39,491 nt of DNA from assembly GCF_001672895.1 (NCBI RefSeq), contig NZ_LZKP01000054.1, positions 1 through 39,491 on the forward strand, read 5' to 3'. The stretch comes from Mycobacterium sp. E740 (lineage in GTDB: Bacteria > Actinomycetota > Actinomycetes > Mycobacteriales > Mycobacteriaceae). Both the position numbers and the translations under genes were made by a program. The number at the start of each line of letters is the position of its first letter. The stretch's first letter is position 1. Shown piece by piece: positions 8,596 to 18,217 of this stretch. The notes under the pieces were generated by a model. That model made no database searches. It worked only from the letters and a program-made list of their open reading frames with translations, and was not told the DNA's origin.

Positions 8596-9371
8596 CACGT
8601 CCTCCGCATGTACAGCTCGCCCTGCGGGGTGTGCACGACTTCCACCCGGGTGCCGTAGAGGTGGCTCAGCAGCGTCTCGTCGACGACGCCGTCGAGGGTG
8701 TCGAAGTGTGCGTGCCCGTCGAGCAGGTAGATGGCGCTCGTCAAGACACCGAGCAGCGGGTTGAGGTCATGCGCGACGACGAGGATCGTGACACCGAACT
8801 TCGCGTTGACCCGCTCGAGGACACCGACGATCTCGCGCTGGCTGCGCAGGTCGAGCGCCGCCAGCGGCTCATCGAGGATCAGCATTCGGGGTTTGGAGAC
8901 CAGTGCCTCGGCCAACGCGACCCGCTGCCGCTGGCCACCGGAGAGCTGGGAAAGTCGCTTGTGGGCCACTGCGGTCGCGTCGACGGCGGCGAGCACCTCG
9001 TCGACGCGCCGGTTGTCGTCGCGGCTGGGGCGGCCGAAACCCCAGCGGTGCCCGATGAGTCCGAGCATGACGGCGTCACGCGCGCGGATCGCCTCGCCCG
9101 AAGCCGACGCATAGTTCTGCGGGACGTAGCCGATCGCCTTGTTGAGCGCGCCGGCCGGCTCGCCGAACACCCGGACGTGCCCGGACGCCGGTGGGATCAG
9201 GCCGAGCACGATCTGCAGCAGCGTGGTCTTGCCCGCGCCGTTCGACCCGATGACTGCGACGATGCCGCCCGCAGGCACCTCGAAGGTGGCCTCCGACCAG
9301 ATCAGCCGTCCGCCGCGCGCCGCGCTGACGTCGTCGAAGGCCAGCGCGACCTGATCGGCGTCAGGCGACAC
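8595..9371 (-). CDS. znuC: ZnuC-type metal ABC transporter ATPase
   Basis: This is the cytoplasmic ATPase that powers metal import. The 258-residue protein carries Walker A GSNGAGKTT (about residues 43-51), the Q-loop region YVPQNYAS, signature LSGGQRQRVAL, Walker B MLILDEPLAALD and the switch His in VVAHDL. The GTG start at 9371 lies inside the last codons of znuA (11-bp overlap), and its stop overlaps the znuB ATG. The three genes thus form one translationally coupled unit. Confidence 0.92.
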   Translation of the reverse strand: MSPDADQVALAFDDVSAARGGRLIWSEATFEVPAGGIVAVIGSNGAGKTTLLQIVLGLIPPASGHVRVFGEPAGALNKAIGYVPQNYASASGEAIRARDAVMLGLIGHRWGFGRPSRDDNRRVDEVLAAVDATAVAHKRLSQLSGGQRQRVALAEALVSKPRMLILDEPLAALDLRSQREIVGVLERVNAKFGVTILVVAHDLNPLLGVLTSAIYLLDGHAHFDTLDGVVDETLLSHLYGTRVEVVHTPQGELYMRRT

Positions 9372-10299
9372 CGAGCGCCTCGCGCAGTGCGGTCAACTGG
9401 CCGACCTGCCAGCTCTCGAACGAGTCGGTGTCAGGCGGCACCGTCTCGGTGATGTCGACCACCGGGACTCCCGCTTGTTCGGCTGCGGACCGAAGTTGTT
9501 GCGGCACAGCACCTTCGGTCTGCACGTTGTAGACCAGCACGTCGACTGCCCGGTCACTGAGCAGCTGAAGAAAGGCGTCGAGATCGGCGGGCGAGGGTTC
9601 GGTTCCGTTGGCCGACGCGACCTGATAGCCACGCGGGGTGCGGTTGCCGAGCCCCAAAGCCGCCGCCATGTCGTCGAACACGGGCTCGGTGGCCGCATAG
9701 GTCTTGCCGGAGGCATGGGCCTTGATGGAGTCGATGAGCTCATCGTACGGCCGCAGAGCTCCGGCGAACGCGGTGCGCCGCTCGGCGTAGTAGCCCGCGG
9801 CGCCGGGCGAGAGCTCGCGCAGGCGGCCGCTGACGGCGTCCGCGACGGCCGTCACCGCCGCCGGGTCGTACCAGGCGTGCGGGTTCGCGTGGTTCGTCGC
9901 ACCGGCGACCGCCAGGGCATCGACGACGGGCGCTTCGGGTGCCGTGCTGGCGGCGAGCTTCGACGCCCACTCGTCGTAGTGGCCGCCGTTGAGGACGATG
10001 AGCTGGGCGCCTTCGAATTTCGCGGCATCCGATGGTGCAGGCTCGAAATCGTGCGGGTCTACCGCCGAGCTGGCCAGCACCGTGGTCACGCGCGCGCACG
10101 CACCGCCGAGCTCGGACACGATGTCACTCCACTGGTCGACGCTGACTACGACGTCCACCGGCGCGACCGGGCACGGTGGGGCACCACCCGATTCCGGTGA
10201 CGCTGCTCGCTCGCCGGCGCCCGCGCAGGCGGCCGTGCCGAACGACGTGGCCGCCGCGACACCGATGGTGATGGCGCGAGCGAAGCGGGAGGGCAGCAC
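9361..10299 (-). CDS. znuA: ZnuA-type metal-binding lipoprotein of an ABC importer
   Basis: This is the extracytoplasmic solute-binding protein (cluster A-1 type, 312 residues) that captures the metal. I chose the GTG at 10299 because it starts a basic-hydrophobic signal (MLPSRFARAITIGVAAA) ending in TAAC, with C25 as a probable but atypical lipobox cysteine. Metal-ligand regions are visible: VDPHDFEP, NGGHYDEW and NPHAWYDP. The position where many ZnuA proteins have a third histidine reads AATEPVFDDMA, and there is no His-rich loop, so zinc specificity is not assured. A Zur-like palindrome lies 4 bp upstream. It diverges from bluB. Confidence 0.87.
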   Translation of the reverse strand: MLPSRFARAITIGVAAATSFGTAACAGAGERAASPESGGAPPCPVAPVDVVVSVDQWSDIVSELGGACARVTTVLASSAVDPHDFEPAPSDAAKFEGAQLIVLNGGHYDEWASKLAASTAPEAPVVDALAVAGATNHANPHAWYDPAAVTAVADAVSGRLRELSPGAAGYYAERRTAFAGALRPYDELIDSIKAHASGKTYAATEPVFDDMAAALGLGNRTPRGYQVASANGTEPSPADLDAFLQLLSDRAVDVLVYNVQTEGAVPQQLRSAAEQAGVPVVDITETVPPDTDSFESWQVGQLTALREALGVA

Positions 10300-10302
10300 A
10301 GC

Positions 10303-10315
10303 GATAACGATAACC
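10303..10315. promoter_or_regulatory. Candidate Zur operator in znuA/bluB intergenic region
   Basis: GATAACGATAACC agrees at 10 of 13 positions with the generic actinobacterial Zur half-palindrome pattern GATAATGATTATC as I remember it. It sits directly before the znuA GTG, where Zur with zinc would block transcription. It also reads as a direct repeat of GATAAC, so the match is suggestive only. Confidence 0.5.
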
Positions 10316-10347
10316 GTTTCCAATAGCGACCGCTCGCTCGGGACGCC

Positions 10348-10353
10348 TAAGCT
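10348..10353 (+). promoter_or_regulatory. -10 element, leaderless bluB promoter
   Basis: TAAGCT followed by 6 bases and then the bluB GTG. There is no ribosome-binding site, which suggests leaderless transcription from the 60-bp znuA/bluB intergenic region. Confidence 0.5.
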
Positions 10354-10359
10354 GACCGC

Positions 10360-11031
10360 GTGAGCCAGCATGCGTTCAGCCTCGAGGAACGCCGCGCGGT
10401 CTACCGCGTGATCGCCGAACGGCGCGACATGCGCCGGTTCGTCCCGGGCTCCGAGATACCCGAAGAGACGCTGGCACGCCTGCTGCACGCGGCGCACGCC
10501 GCGCCGAGCGTGGGCTTGATGCAGCCGTGGCGCTTCCTCCGCATCACCGACGGACGCTTACGGCGGCGCATCCGCGACCTGGTGGACGCCGAACGCGCGC
10601 GGACCTCGCAGGCGCTGGGTGCGCGCGGTGAAGAGTTCCTCGCGCTCAAGGTCGAGGGCATCCTGGAGTGCGCCGAGCTGCTCGTCGTCGCCCTGGGTGA
10701 CGACCGGGGCGGTCACGTGTTCGGGCGGCGCACCCTCCCGCAGATGGATCTGGCTTCGGTCTCCTGCGCGATCCAGAATCTGTGGCTGGCCGCCCGCGCC
10801 GAAGGACTGGGCATGGGTTGGGTGTCCATCTTCGAACCCGACGACCTTGCCGAGCTGCTGGAGATGCCCGAAGACGCTGAGCCCGTGGCGATCCTGTGCC
10901 TGGGGCCGGTGCCCGAGTTTCCGGACCGCCCCCAGTTGGAACTCGACGAGTGGACGCTCGGCCGCCCGCTGACCGAGTTCGTCGCGGAGAATCGCTGGCC
11001 GTCGTCGGCGTCGACGGGGCTGCGCTCATGA
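10360..11031 (+). CDS. bluB: BluB, 5,6-dimethylbenzimidazole synthase
   Basis: BluB breaks down its own reduced FMN with oxygen to make 5,6-dimethylbenzimidazole, the lower ligand of vitamin B12. The 223-residue protein has the nitroreductase fold with BluB-type features: AAHAAPSVGLMQPWRFLRI (about residues 45-63), PQMDLASVSCAIQNLWLAAR, and GLGMGWVSIFEP, rather than generic nitroreductase sequences. The GTG start at 10360 follows a -10 element by 6 bases. The stop overlaps the pxpA ATG (ATGA). It sits beside a metal ABC operon read the other way. Other nitroreductases are the alternative, but the motifs favour BluB. Confidence 0.85.
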   Translation: MSQHAFSLEERRAVYRVIAERRDMRRFVPGSEIPEETLARLLHAAHAAPSVGLMQPWRFLRITDGRLRRRIRDLVDAERARTSQALGARGEEFLALKVEGILECAELLVVALGDDRGGHVFGRRTLPQMDLASVSCAIQNLWLAARAEGLGMGWVSIFEPDDLAELLEMPEDAEPVAILCLGPVPEFPDRPQLELDEWTLGRPLTEFVAENRWPSSASTGLRS

Positions 11032-11786
11032 CGACCGTCGACATGAACGCCGACCTAGGCGAGGGTTTCGGAGTCTGGCGGCTCGGCGATGACGAAGCCA
11101 TGCTTGACCTGGTCACCAGCGCCAACGTGGCGTGTGGGTTTCACGCCGGCGATCCCGCGCTGCTGCTGCGGACGTGTCGCGGCGCGGCTGAACGCGGCGT
11201 GCGCATCGGCGCGCAGGTGAGCTACCGCGATCTGCACGGGTTCGGGCGGCGCTTCATCGACCTGCCGCCCGAGGAGCTCGCCGCCGATGTGATCTACCAG
11301 ATCGGCGCGTTGCAGGCGATCGCGCACGCCGCCGGCTCGAGGGTCAGCTACGTCAAACCCCATGGCGCGCTGTACAACACGATCGTGACCGACGACGTCC
11401 AGGCGCAGGCGGTGGCCGGGGCGGTGCATGCGGTGGATCCGAGCCTGCCGGTGCTCGGGCTCGACGGCTCGGCGTTCTTCCGGGCAGCCGAACAGCGTGG
11501 ACTGCGCTGCGTGCCGGAGGCCTTCGCCGACCGGGCATATCACGCCGACGGTCGACTCGTCTCGCGCCGAGAGCCCGACGCCGTCCTGCACGACCCGCCC
11601 GAGATCGCCGACCGGGTGGCGGCCATGGTGCTGACCGGACGCGTCGACGCGGTCGACGGATCATCGATCCCGATCACCGTGAATTCGGTTTGCGTCCATG
11701 GTGATTCACCGGGGGCCGTGCAGATCGCCGCGGCGGTACGCGCGCGCCTGCTGGCGGACGGCGTCGAGATCGCCCCTTTCAGCTGA
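11028..11786 (+). CDS. pxpA: PxpA, 5-oxoprolinase subunit A (LamB/YcsF family)
   Basis: PxpA works with PxpB and PxpC in ATP-dependent conversion of 5-oxoproline to glutamate. The 252-residue protein shows the family's MNADLGEGFGVW near the N-terminus, NVACGFHAGDP, QVSYRDLHGFGRR, YVKPHGALYN, and VNSVCVHGDSPGAV near the end. The ATG at 11028 overlaps the bluB stop as ATGA, so the two are co-translated. pxpB and pxpC usually lie next to pxpA; neither is here, so they must be elsewhere or the subunit acts differently. Family assignment is strong; the functional pairing is inferred. Confidence 0.9.
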   Translation: MTTVDMNADLGEGFGVWRLGDDEAMLDLVTSANVACGFHAGDPALLLRTCRGAAERGVRIGAQVSYRDLHGFGRRFIDLPPEELAADVIYQIGALQAIAHAAGSRVSYVKPHGALYNTIVTDDVQAQAVAGAVHAVDPSLPVLGLDGSAFFRAAEQRGLRCVPEAFADRAYHADGRLVSRREPDAVLHDPPEIADRVAAMVLTGRVDAVDGSSIPITVNSVCVHGDSPGAVQIAAAVRARLLADGVEIAPFS

Positions 11787-11797
11787 CTCACTGCGCC

Positions 11798-11803
11798 TAG
11801 AGT
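11798..11803 (+). promoter_or_regulatory. -10 element before the MBL-fold gene
   Basis: TAGAGT ends 7 bases before the ATG at 11811, fitting a leaderless promoter in the 24-bp gap after pxpA. I see no Shine-Dalgarno sequence here. Confidence 0.42.
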
Positions 11804-11810
11804 TGGTGCC

Positions 11811-12731
11811 ATGCGTCTCAAGCTCGGCAGGCCGGACCTGACGGATTACGAGCGCTACTTCGACGCACCGCCGGCCGGGCCTGACGCTCCGCTGACCGTC
11901 ACCTGGGCGGGCGTCACGACGCTGCTCATCGACGACGGCGACTCGGCGGTGCTGACCGACGGCTTCTTCTCCCGGCCCGGCTTCGCCGAGGTGGCGCTGC
12001 GCCGCCTCACACCGTCGGAGCCCCGCATCGACGGTTGTCTCGCGCGCCTGCGCGTCGACCGGCTGGATGCCGTGCTGCCGGTGCACACCCACTTCGATCA
12101 CGCGATGGACAGCGCGGTGGTGGCCGAGCGGACCGGCGCGAAGATCGTCGGCGGGGTGTCGGCCGCGCACATCGGGCGGGGCGCCTCGTTGTCCGAGGAT
12201 CGGCTCGTCGTGGTCACCCCGGGCGAGCCCGTGCGCCTGGGCGCGTACGACGTCACGCTCATCGAGGGCTCGCACTGCCCGCCAGACCGGTTCCCCGGCG
12301 TCATCACGCGACCGGTCATTCCGCCGGTGAAGGTGGCTGCCTACAAGTGTGGTGAGGCGTGGTCGACCCTGGTCCACCACCTGCCCTCGGACCGACGGCT
12401 ACTGATCATCGGGAGCGCGGGGTTCGTTCGGGGCGCGCTGGCCGGAAAGCAGGCCGACGTGGTCTATTTCGGCGTGGGCCAGCTCGGACTGCGACCCGAG
12501 CGCTATCTCGTCGACTACTGGACCGAGACCGTGCGGACGGTGGGTGCGCGCCGAGTGGTGCTCATCCACTGGGACGACTTCTTCCGCCCCCTGCACGAAC
12601 CGTTGCGCGCGCTGCCCTACGCCGCCGACGACCTCGACGTCTCGATGCGGGTGTTGTCGCGACTGGCCCGGGAGGATGGGGTCGCGCTGCACCTGCCCAC
12701 GCTCTGGCAGCCCGCCGATCCGTGGAGCTGA
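11811..12731 (+). CDS. Metallo-beta-lactamase-fold hydrolase, Rv3577-like
   Basis: This 306-residue MBL-fold protein is the Rv3577 homologue by position and sequence character. The metal motif HTHFDHAMD (HxHxDH) lies around residues 92-100, with further candidate ligands in EGSHCPP and near the end in LIHWDDFF. The substrate is unknown; the layout resembles UlaG/RomA-like members more than beta-lactamases. The stop overlaps the start of the downstream permease gene by 10 bp, so the two are probably co-translated, and this pairing with the ArsB-like gene also occurs in M. tuberculosis. Confidence 0.85.
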   Translation: MRLKLGRPDLTDYERYFDAPPAGPDAPLTVTWAGVTTLLIDDGDSAVLTDGFFSRPGFAEVALRRLTPSEPRIDGCLARLRVDRLDAVLPVHTHFDHAMDSAVVAERTGAKIVGGVSAAHIGRGASLSEDRLVVVTPGEPVRLGAYDVTLIEGSHCPPDRFPGVITRPVIPPVKVAAYKCGEAWSTLVHHLPSDRRLLIIGSAGFVRGALAGKQADVVYFGVGQLGLRPERYLVDYWTETVRTVGARRVVLIHWDDFFRPLHEPLRALPYAADDLDVSMRVLSRLAREDGVALHLPTLWQPADPWS

Positions 12732-13960
12732 GCCTGGCACTGGCCGCGCTGGCGGTCGTGTTGGTGTTCGCCGTGGCCCGTCCACACCGGTGGCCGGAAG
12801 CCGTCGTCGCGCTTCCCGCTGCCGCGCTGTTGATCGTCGCCGGCGTCGTCTCGCCGCATGAGGCGGCAGCGGAGGCCGGTCGCTTGCTGCCGGTGGTGGG
12901 CTTCCTGGCGGCGGTCCTGGTGTTGGCGCGGCTCTGCGCGGACGAAGGATTGTTCCGCGCCGCGGGGGCGGTGCTGGCCCGAAGCGCCGCAGGCACACAG
13001 AACCGTTTGCTGGCAATGGTATTCGTGATCGCGGCGGCCACGACGGCGATCCTGAGCCTGGACGCCACGGTGGTGCTGCTGACTCCCGTCGTGCTTGCCA
13101 CGGCGCGGTTGTTGACCGTGCCCGCGACCCCACATGCCTACGCGACGGCGCATCTGGCCAACACCGCGTCGCTGCTGATGCCGGTGTCGAACCTGACCAA
13201 CCTGTTGGCATTCGCCGCAGCGGGACTGTCGTTCCTGCACTTCACCGCGCTCATGGCGATGCCGTGGCTGGCGGCGATCGTGATCGAATTCGTCCTGCTG
13301 CGTTGGGTTTTCAGGACCGATCTCGCGGTAGCACCGAACCCCGTCGAAGACGATGACGTGCAGGTGCCGAAGTTCGCACTTGCCGTGCTGGGCTTGACTC
13401 TCGCCGGCTTCGTCACCACCTCGATGCTCGGCGTATCGCCGGCGTGGGCCGCGCTCGGCGGCGTACTGGTGCTCGGCGGCCGGAGTCTGGCGCGGCGTCG
13501 CAGCACCCTGCCGCGCCTCGTCGCCGCCGCCGATCTGCCGTTCCTCGTCTTCGTGCTGTGCCTCGGCGTCGTCGTCGACGCGGTGATGGTCAACGGTCTC
13601 GGCGAAGCGATGCGTGGTCTGCTGCCGACGGGTCAGGGGTTGGCGGCCCTGCTGGGGATCGCGGCGGCAGCGGCGGTGCTGTCGAATGTCGTCAACAACC
13701 TTCCCGCCGTGCTGGTGCTGTTGCCGTTGGTTTCGGCGACGGGGCCGCCGGCTGTGTTGGCGGTGCTGATCGGGGTGAACATCGGACCGAATCTCACGTA
13801 TGTGGGATCACTGGCTAACCTGTTGTGGCGCAACGTGGTTCGCCGCGACATCTCCGTAAGGGCGGTCGAGTTCAGCCGCATCGGGCTGTGCACGGTGCCG
13901 CTCACGCTGGTGATGTCTGTCGTGGGACTGTGGCTGGGAGTCCAGCTGTTCGGGGTCTAG
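12722..13960 (+). CDS. arsB2: ArsB/NhaD-type anion or cation permease (ArsB2, Rv3578-like)
   Basis: This is an integral membrane protein of the ion-transporter superfamily that includes ArsB and NhaD, 412 residues with roughly 11-12 hydrophobic segments and almost no large soluble domain. Internal pseudo-repeats with [19 protein letters not shown] and [18 protein letters not shown] resemble the paired re-entrant motifs of the family. I chose the GTG at 12722 ([13 protein letters not shown]), which overlaps the MBL gene by 10 bp; the same frame continues 363 bp upstream but only as an overlap of the MBL gene. Arsenite export is the annotation tradition; no arsR or arsC is nearby, so the substrate is open. 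Its stop shares CTAG with the rRNA methyltransferase. Confidence 0.82.
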   Translation: MELSLALAALAVVLVFAVARPHRWPEAVVALPAAALLIVAGVVSPHEAAAEAGRLLPVVGFLAAVLVLARLCADEGLFRAAGAVLARSAAGTQNRLLAMVFVIAAATTAILSLDATVVLLTPVVLATARLLTVPATPHAYATAHLANTASLLMPVSNLTNLLAFAAAGLSFLHFTALMAMPWLAAIVIEFVLLRWVFRTDLAVAPNPVEDDDVQVPKFALAVLGLTLAGFVTTSMLGVSPAWAALGGVLVLGGRSLARRRSTLPRLVAAADLPFLVFVLCLGVVVDAVMVNGLGEAMRGLLPTGQGLAALLGIAAAAAVLSNVVNNLPAVLVLLPLVSATGPPAVLAVLIGVNIGPNLTYVGSLANLLWRNVVRRDISVRAVEFSRIGLCTVPLTLVMSVVGLWLGVQLFGV

Positions 13961-14901
13961 CCGCGGCGCTGACGGGCGATCTCGGCGAGCACCACGCCGG
14001 CGGCCACCGACGCGTTCAGCGACTCGGTGGGCCCCGCCATCGGAATGGACACCACCGGGTCGCAGGTCTCCCGGACCAGCCGCGACAGCCCCTTGCCTTC
14101 AGAGCCGACCACCACCACAACCGGCCCCGAGCCGTCCAGTTCGTCGACCGTGGTGTCACCGTCGGCGTCCAGCCCGACGACCTGCAACCCGGCATCCGCC
14201 CAACTCTTCAGCGTCCGAGTGAGATTGGTGGCTCGCGCGACCGGCAGGCGGGCGGCGGCCCCGGCGCTGGTGCGCCACGCCACCGCGGTCACCGATGCGG
14301 ACCGCCGCTGCGGGATCAGCACCCCGTGGCCGCCGAACGCGGCCACCGATCGGACGATCGCGCCGAGATTGCGGGGATCGGAGATGTTGTCCAGTGCGAC
14401 AAGCAGAGCCGGCGCACCGTCGGCCGTCACGGCCGCCAGCAGGTCGTCCGGATGCGCGTAGGAGTAGGGCGGGACCTGAAGCGCCACGCCCTGATGCAGG
14501 CCATTGGTGGCGATGCGGTCCAGGTCGTGGCGCTGCACCTCGAGGATCGAGATGCCGGCGTCCGCGGCGATCTGCACGGATTCGGTCAACCGTTCGTCGG
14601 CCTCGGCACCCAGCGCGACGTACAGCGCCGTGGCTGGCACCCCGGCGCGCAGGCACTCCAGGACCGGATTCCGTCCCAGCACGACCTCGGTGTCGTCGGT
14701 CTTCTTGCCCTGCCGGCGGCCCTGCGACTTCGCGGCCTTGGCCGCGCGCTTGGCGGCCGGATGGTTGGGCCGCATGTGCGCGGGCGGGGTGGCGCCGCGG
14801 CCTTCCAGCCCGCGCCGTCGCACGCCCCCGGACCCGACAGTCGGCCCCTTCTTGGTGCCGGGCTTGCGCACCGCACCCCGGCGCCGTGAGTTGCCTGCCA
14901 T
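13957..14901 (-). CDS. rlmB: RlmB/TrmH-family rRNA 2'-O-methyltransferase, Rv3579c-like
   Basis: This SPOUT (SpoU) methyltransferase probably 2'-O-methylates a guanosine in 23S rRNA. The first 70 or so of 314 residues are a basic, probably disordered RNA-binding tail ([21 protein letters not shown]). A substrate-binding domain starts at [15 protein letters not shown], and the knotted catalytic domain has the three SpoU motifs: [28 protein letters not shown] and [18 protein letters not shown]. Its ATG directly abuts the cysS stop with no gap. The exact RNA target cannot be read from sequence. Confidence 0.9.
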   Translation of the reverse strand: MAGNSRRRGAVRKPGTKKGPTVGSGGVRRRGLEGRGATPPAHMRPNHPAAKRAAKAAKSQGRRQGKKTDDTEVVLGRNPVLECLRAGVPATALYVALGAEADERLTESVQIAADAGISILEVQRHDLDRIATNGLHQGVALQVPPYSYAHPDDLLAAVTADGAPALLVALDNISDPRNLGAIVRSVAAFGGHGVLIPQRRSASVTAVAWRTSAGAAARLPVARATNLTRTLKSWADAGLQVVGLDADGDTTVDELDGSGPVVVVVGSEGKGLSRLVRETCDPVVSIPMAGPTESLNASVAAGVVLAEIARQRRG

Positions 14902-16302
14902 CTACTTGGTGTACCCGTCGAGCAGCGCCCACTGCGGGCCGTCGGCGGTGTCGGTGACCTCGATACCCGCCTCCTTGAGGCGGTCGCGGATCGTGTCGGC
15001 CTCGGCCCAGTCCCGCCGCGCCCTGGCGTCCTCGCGTCGCTTGACCTCCGCCTGCACCAGCACGTCGACCGCGGCCAAGGCGGCCGACGTCTCGTCCTTG
15101 GACTCCCAGCGCTCGTCGAGAGGGTCGGCGCCGAGGATGCCCATCATCGCGCGGATAGACATCGCCTGGCGCAATGCGGTCTCGTGGTCGCCGGCGTCCA
15201 GTGCGCGATTGCCCTCCGCGCGGGCCGCGTGCACCTCGGCCAGCGCGATCGGCACCGAGAGGTCGTCGTCGAGTGCCGCGGCGAATTTCGGCGTCCAGTC
15301 TCCGGGCACGACCGCACCGACGCGGTTGCGGACCCGGTGCAGGAAGTCCTCGATGCCCGTGTAGGCCCGCGCGGCGTCCTGCAGCGCGGTCTCGGAGAAC
15401 TCGAGCATCGACCGGTAATGCGCGCTGCCCAGGTAGTACCGCAGTTCGGCTGCCCGGACCCGTTGCAGCACAGCGGGAATCGCGAGCACGTTACCCAGCG
15501 ACTTGCTCATCTTCTCGCCGCCCATGGTCACCCAGCCGTTGTGCAGCCAGTAGCGGGCGAACGGATCACCGGCGGCCTCGGCCTGGGCGATCTCGTTCTC
15601 GTGGTGCGGGAACACCAGATCCATTCCGCCGGCGTGGATGTCGAACTGCGCGCCGAGGTACGCCTCGCACATCGCGACGCACTCGGTGTGCCAGCCCGGC
15701 CTGCCGCGACCCCACGGCGTCGGCCACGACGGCTCCCCGGGTTTGGCGCCCTTCCACAACGTGAAGTCGCGCTCGTCGCGCTTGCCGGTCGCGACACCCT
15801 CGCCCTGATGAACGTCGTCGATCTTGTGACCGGACAGCTTCCCGTAGTCCGGCAGGCTCAGCACGTCGAAGTACACGTCACCGCCGCTGGCGTAGGCGTG
15901 CCCGCGCTCGATCAGCCGCTCGATCAACTCGACCATCTGGGTGATGTGACCGGTGGCGCGTGGCTCCGCGGACGGCGGCAGCACACCGAGCGCGTCGTAC
16001 GCCGCGGAGAACGCGCGCTCATAGGTGGCCGCCCACTCCCACCACGGCCGGCCTGCATCGGCGGCCTTGTGCAGGATCTTGTCGTCGATGTCGGTGACGT
16101 TGCGGATGAACGCGACGTCGTAGCCCTTCGCCGTCAGCCAGCGCCGCAGCACGTCGAACGCGACACCGCTGCGGACGTGCCCGATGTGCGGCAGCCCTTG
16201 CACCGTGGCGCCGCACAGGTAGATCGAGGCGTGACCGGGCCGCGCAGGGACGAAGTCGCGTACGGCACCGGTCATGGTGTCGTACAGCCGCAGGTCGGTC
16301 AC
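14902..16302 (-). CDS. cysS: Cysteinyl-tRNA synthetase
   Basis: This class I aminoacyl-tRNA synthetase charges tRNA-Cys. The 466 residues contain the zinc ligand C30 in YLCGAT, the HIGH motif at residues 39-42 in [11 protein letters not shown], the other zinc-site region WHTECVAM and [10 protein letters not shown], and KMSKSLGN. The GTG at 16302 ([12 protein letters not shown]) is the conserved start; the frame is open further upstream but without similarity. It lies 37 bp after ispF and abuts the methyltransferase start, so ispF, cysS and rlmB probably form one operon with carD. Confidence 0.95.
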   Translation of the reverse strand: MTDLRLYDTMTGAVRDFVPARPGHASIYLCGATVQGLPHIGHVRSGVAFDVLRRWLTAKGYDVAFIRNVTDIDDKILHKAADAGRPWWEWAATYERAFSAAYDALGVLPPSAEPRATGHITQMVELIERLIERGHAYASGGDVYFDVLSLPDYGKLSGHKIDDVHQGEGVATGKRDERDFTLWKGAKPGEPSWPTPWGRGRPGWHTECVAMCEAYLGAQFDIHAGGMDLVFPHHENEIAQAEAAGDPFARYWLHNGWVTMGGEKMSKSLGNVLAIPAVLQRVRAAELRYYLGSAHYRSMLEFSETALQDAARAYTGIEDFLHRVRNRVGAVVPGDWTPKFAAALDDDLSVPIALAEVHAARAEGNRALDAGDHETALRQAMSIRAMMGILGADPLDERWESKDETSAALAAVDVLVQAEVKRREDARARRDWAEADTIRDRLKEAGIEVTDTADGPQWALLDGYTK

Positions 16303-16339
16303 TTCGGCCGACCGTTCGCTCCGCTCACGACGGGCCAGC

Positions 16340-16840
16340 TTACCGGCCGATATCGGCCGAATCCCCATCGGAGAGGACAAGGGCGGTCGCGATCGCGGCC
16401 AGCCCCTCCCCCCGGCCTGTCAGCCCCAGTCCGTCGGTGGTGGTCGCGCTCACCGAGACGGGCGCAGCGAGCAATCCGGACAACAGATCCTGGGCCTCGG
16501 CCCGGCGGGGGCCGATCTTCGGCCGGTTGCCGATGACCTGGACGGCGGCATTGACGACGGAAAAGCCGTTGGCGGCGATCAGCTGATGGACGTGCCGAAG
16601 CATGTCCGCGCCTCCGGCGTCCTGCCACTCCGGACGGCCGGTGCCGAACACTTCGCCCAGATCGCCAAGCCCGGCCGCCGAGAGCAGCGCATCGCACAGC
16701 GCGTGCGCGGCGACGTCGCCGTCGGAATGGCCGGCGCAGCCGTCAGCGTCATCGAAGAGCAGGCACAGCAACCAGCACGGTCGCCCTACCTGAATGGGGT
16801 GCACGTCGGTGCCGAGCCCGACTCGTGGCAGGCCCGTCAT
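16340..16840 (-). CDS. ispF: IspF, 2-C-methyl-D-erythritol 2,4-cyclodiphosphate synthase
   Basis: IspF forms the cyclic diphosphate of the MEP isoprenoid pathway, releasing CMP. The 166 residues start [16 protein letters not shown] as in M. tuberculosis IspF, with metal ligands D12, H14 and H46 in [17 protein letters not shown], and the typical [18 protein letters not shown]. The C-terminus is about seven residues longer than usual. The ATG at 16838-16840 follows the carD stop by only 5 bp and has no clear ribosome site, so translation may be coupled to carD. The partner gene ispD, normally between carD and ispF, is not present. Confidence 0.95.
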   Translation of the reverse strand: MTGLPRVGLGTDVHPIQVGRPCWLLCLLFDDADGCAGHSDGDVAAHALCDALLSAAGLGDLGEVFGTGRPEWQDAGGADMLRHVHQLIAANGFSVVNAAVQVIGNRPKIGPRRAEAQDLLSGLLAAPVSVSATTTDGLGLTGRGEGLAAIATALVLSDGDSADIGR

Positions 16841-16845
16841 CGATG

Positions 16846-17629
<784 letters not shown>

Positions 17630-18184
17630 GTGGACCGCTTCAAACTGGCCGCCTGCGGGCTGGCCGCCGCTGTCGCGCTCGTGGGATGCGGTTCCGGGCA
17701 GGTCTCGCAGATGACCATGCAGCAGCCGGCCGTCAACGGCACCAGCGCGGACGTCGGTGCGGTCGCACTGCGCAACGTGCATCTGCGCGCCCAGCAGGTC
17801 AGCGATTACGTCCAGCCGGGCAAAGAGGTCGAGTTGCTCTTCCAGGCCTCCAACACCTCCCCCGATCAAGCCGACAAGCTGGAATCGATCACCTCCGACG
17901 TCGGGACCGTGACACTCACCGGTGACACCACGCTGCCCGCGGGCGGGGTGCTCACCGTCGGCGCTCCCGACGGGCAGATCACGCCGCTGGAGAACGTCGA
18001 GGCAGCCGAGGCCGCCGAGGCCAAGGTGGCGTTGTCCAAGCCGATCACCAACGGGCTGACCTACGACTTCAAGTTCAAGTTCGAGAAGGCCGGCGAGGCG
18101 ACGGTGCGGGTGCCGATCTCGGCGGGCGAAGCGCCGCGGCGCGGAGATGGCGGCGAAGCAGCCGGACACGGCGGCGGGCACTGA
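17630..18184 (+). CDS. lpqE: Lipoprotein LpqE
   Basis: This exported lipoprotein of unknown function is homologous to Rv3584. The 184 residues start [20 protein letters not shown]; the lipobox LVGC places the lipidated cysteine at residue 20. The mature part is predicted beta-rich ([46 protein letters not shown]) and ends in a Gly/His tail, GHGGGH, that could bind metal. The fold recalls PCuAC copper chaperones, but the Met/His copper motif is not evident, so this is only a possibility. The GTG at 17630 follows GCAGGAGGCAAGA, a good ribosome site; the frame is open upstream but without a signal peptide. Confidence 0.85.
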   Translation: MDRFKLAACGLAAAVALVGCGSGQVSQMTMQQPAVNGTSADVGAVALRNVHLRAQQVSDYVQPGKEVELLFQASNTSPDQADKLESITSDVGTVTLTGDTTLPAGGVLTVGAPDGQITPLENVEAAEAAEAKVALSKPITNGLTYDFKFKFEKAGEATVRVPISAGEAPRRGDGGEAAGHGGGH

Positions 18185-18197
18185 GCTTTTGTCGGCG

Positions 18198-18214
18198 GTG
18201 ACGGTTACCGTCAC
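18198..18214. promoter_or_regulatory. Perfect 17-bp palindrome over the radA promoter
   Basis: GTGACGGT-T-ACCGTCAC has fully matching 8-base arms around one base and ends 3 bp before the radA GTG. It contains TACCGT at 18206-18211, which ends 6 bases before the GTG and could be a leaderless -10. It is therefore a candidate operator over the radA promoter, or a hairpin. No T-run follows, so it is not a typical lpqE terminator. Confidence 0.55.
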
Positions 18215-18217
18215 TGC

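Noticed and set aside
12359..12721. N-terminal extension of the ArsB-like permease
   Set aside because: The extension overlaps the MBL gene in another frame and is Arg/Pro-rich without membrane segments; the GTG at 12722 starts the first membrane helix.
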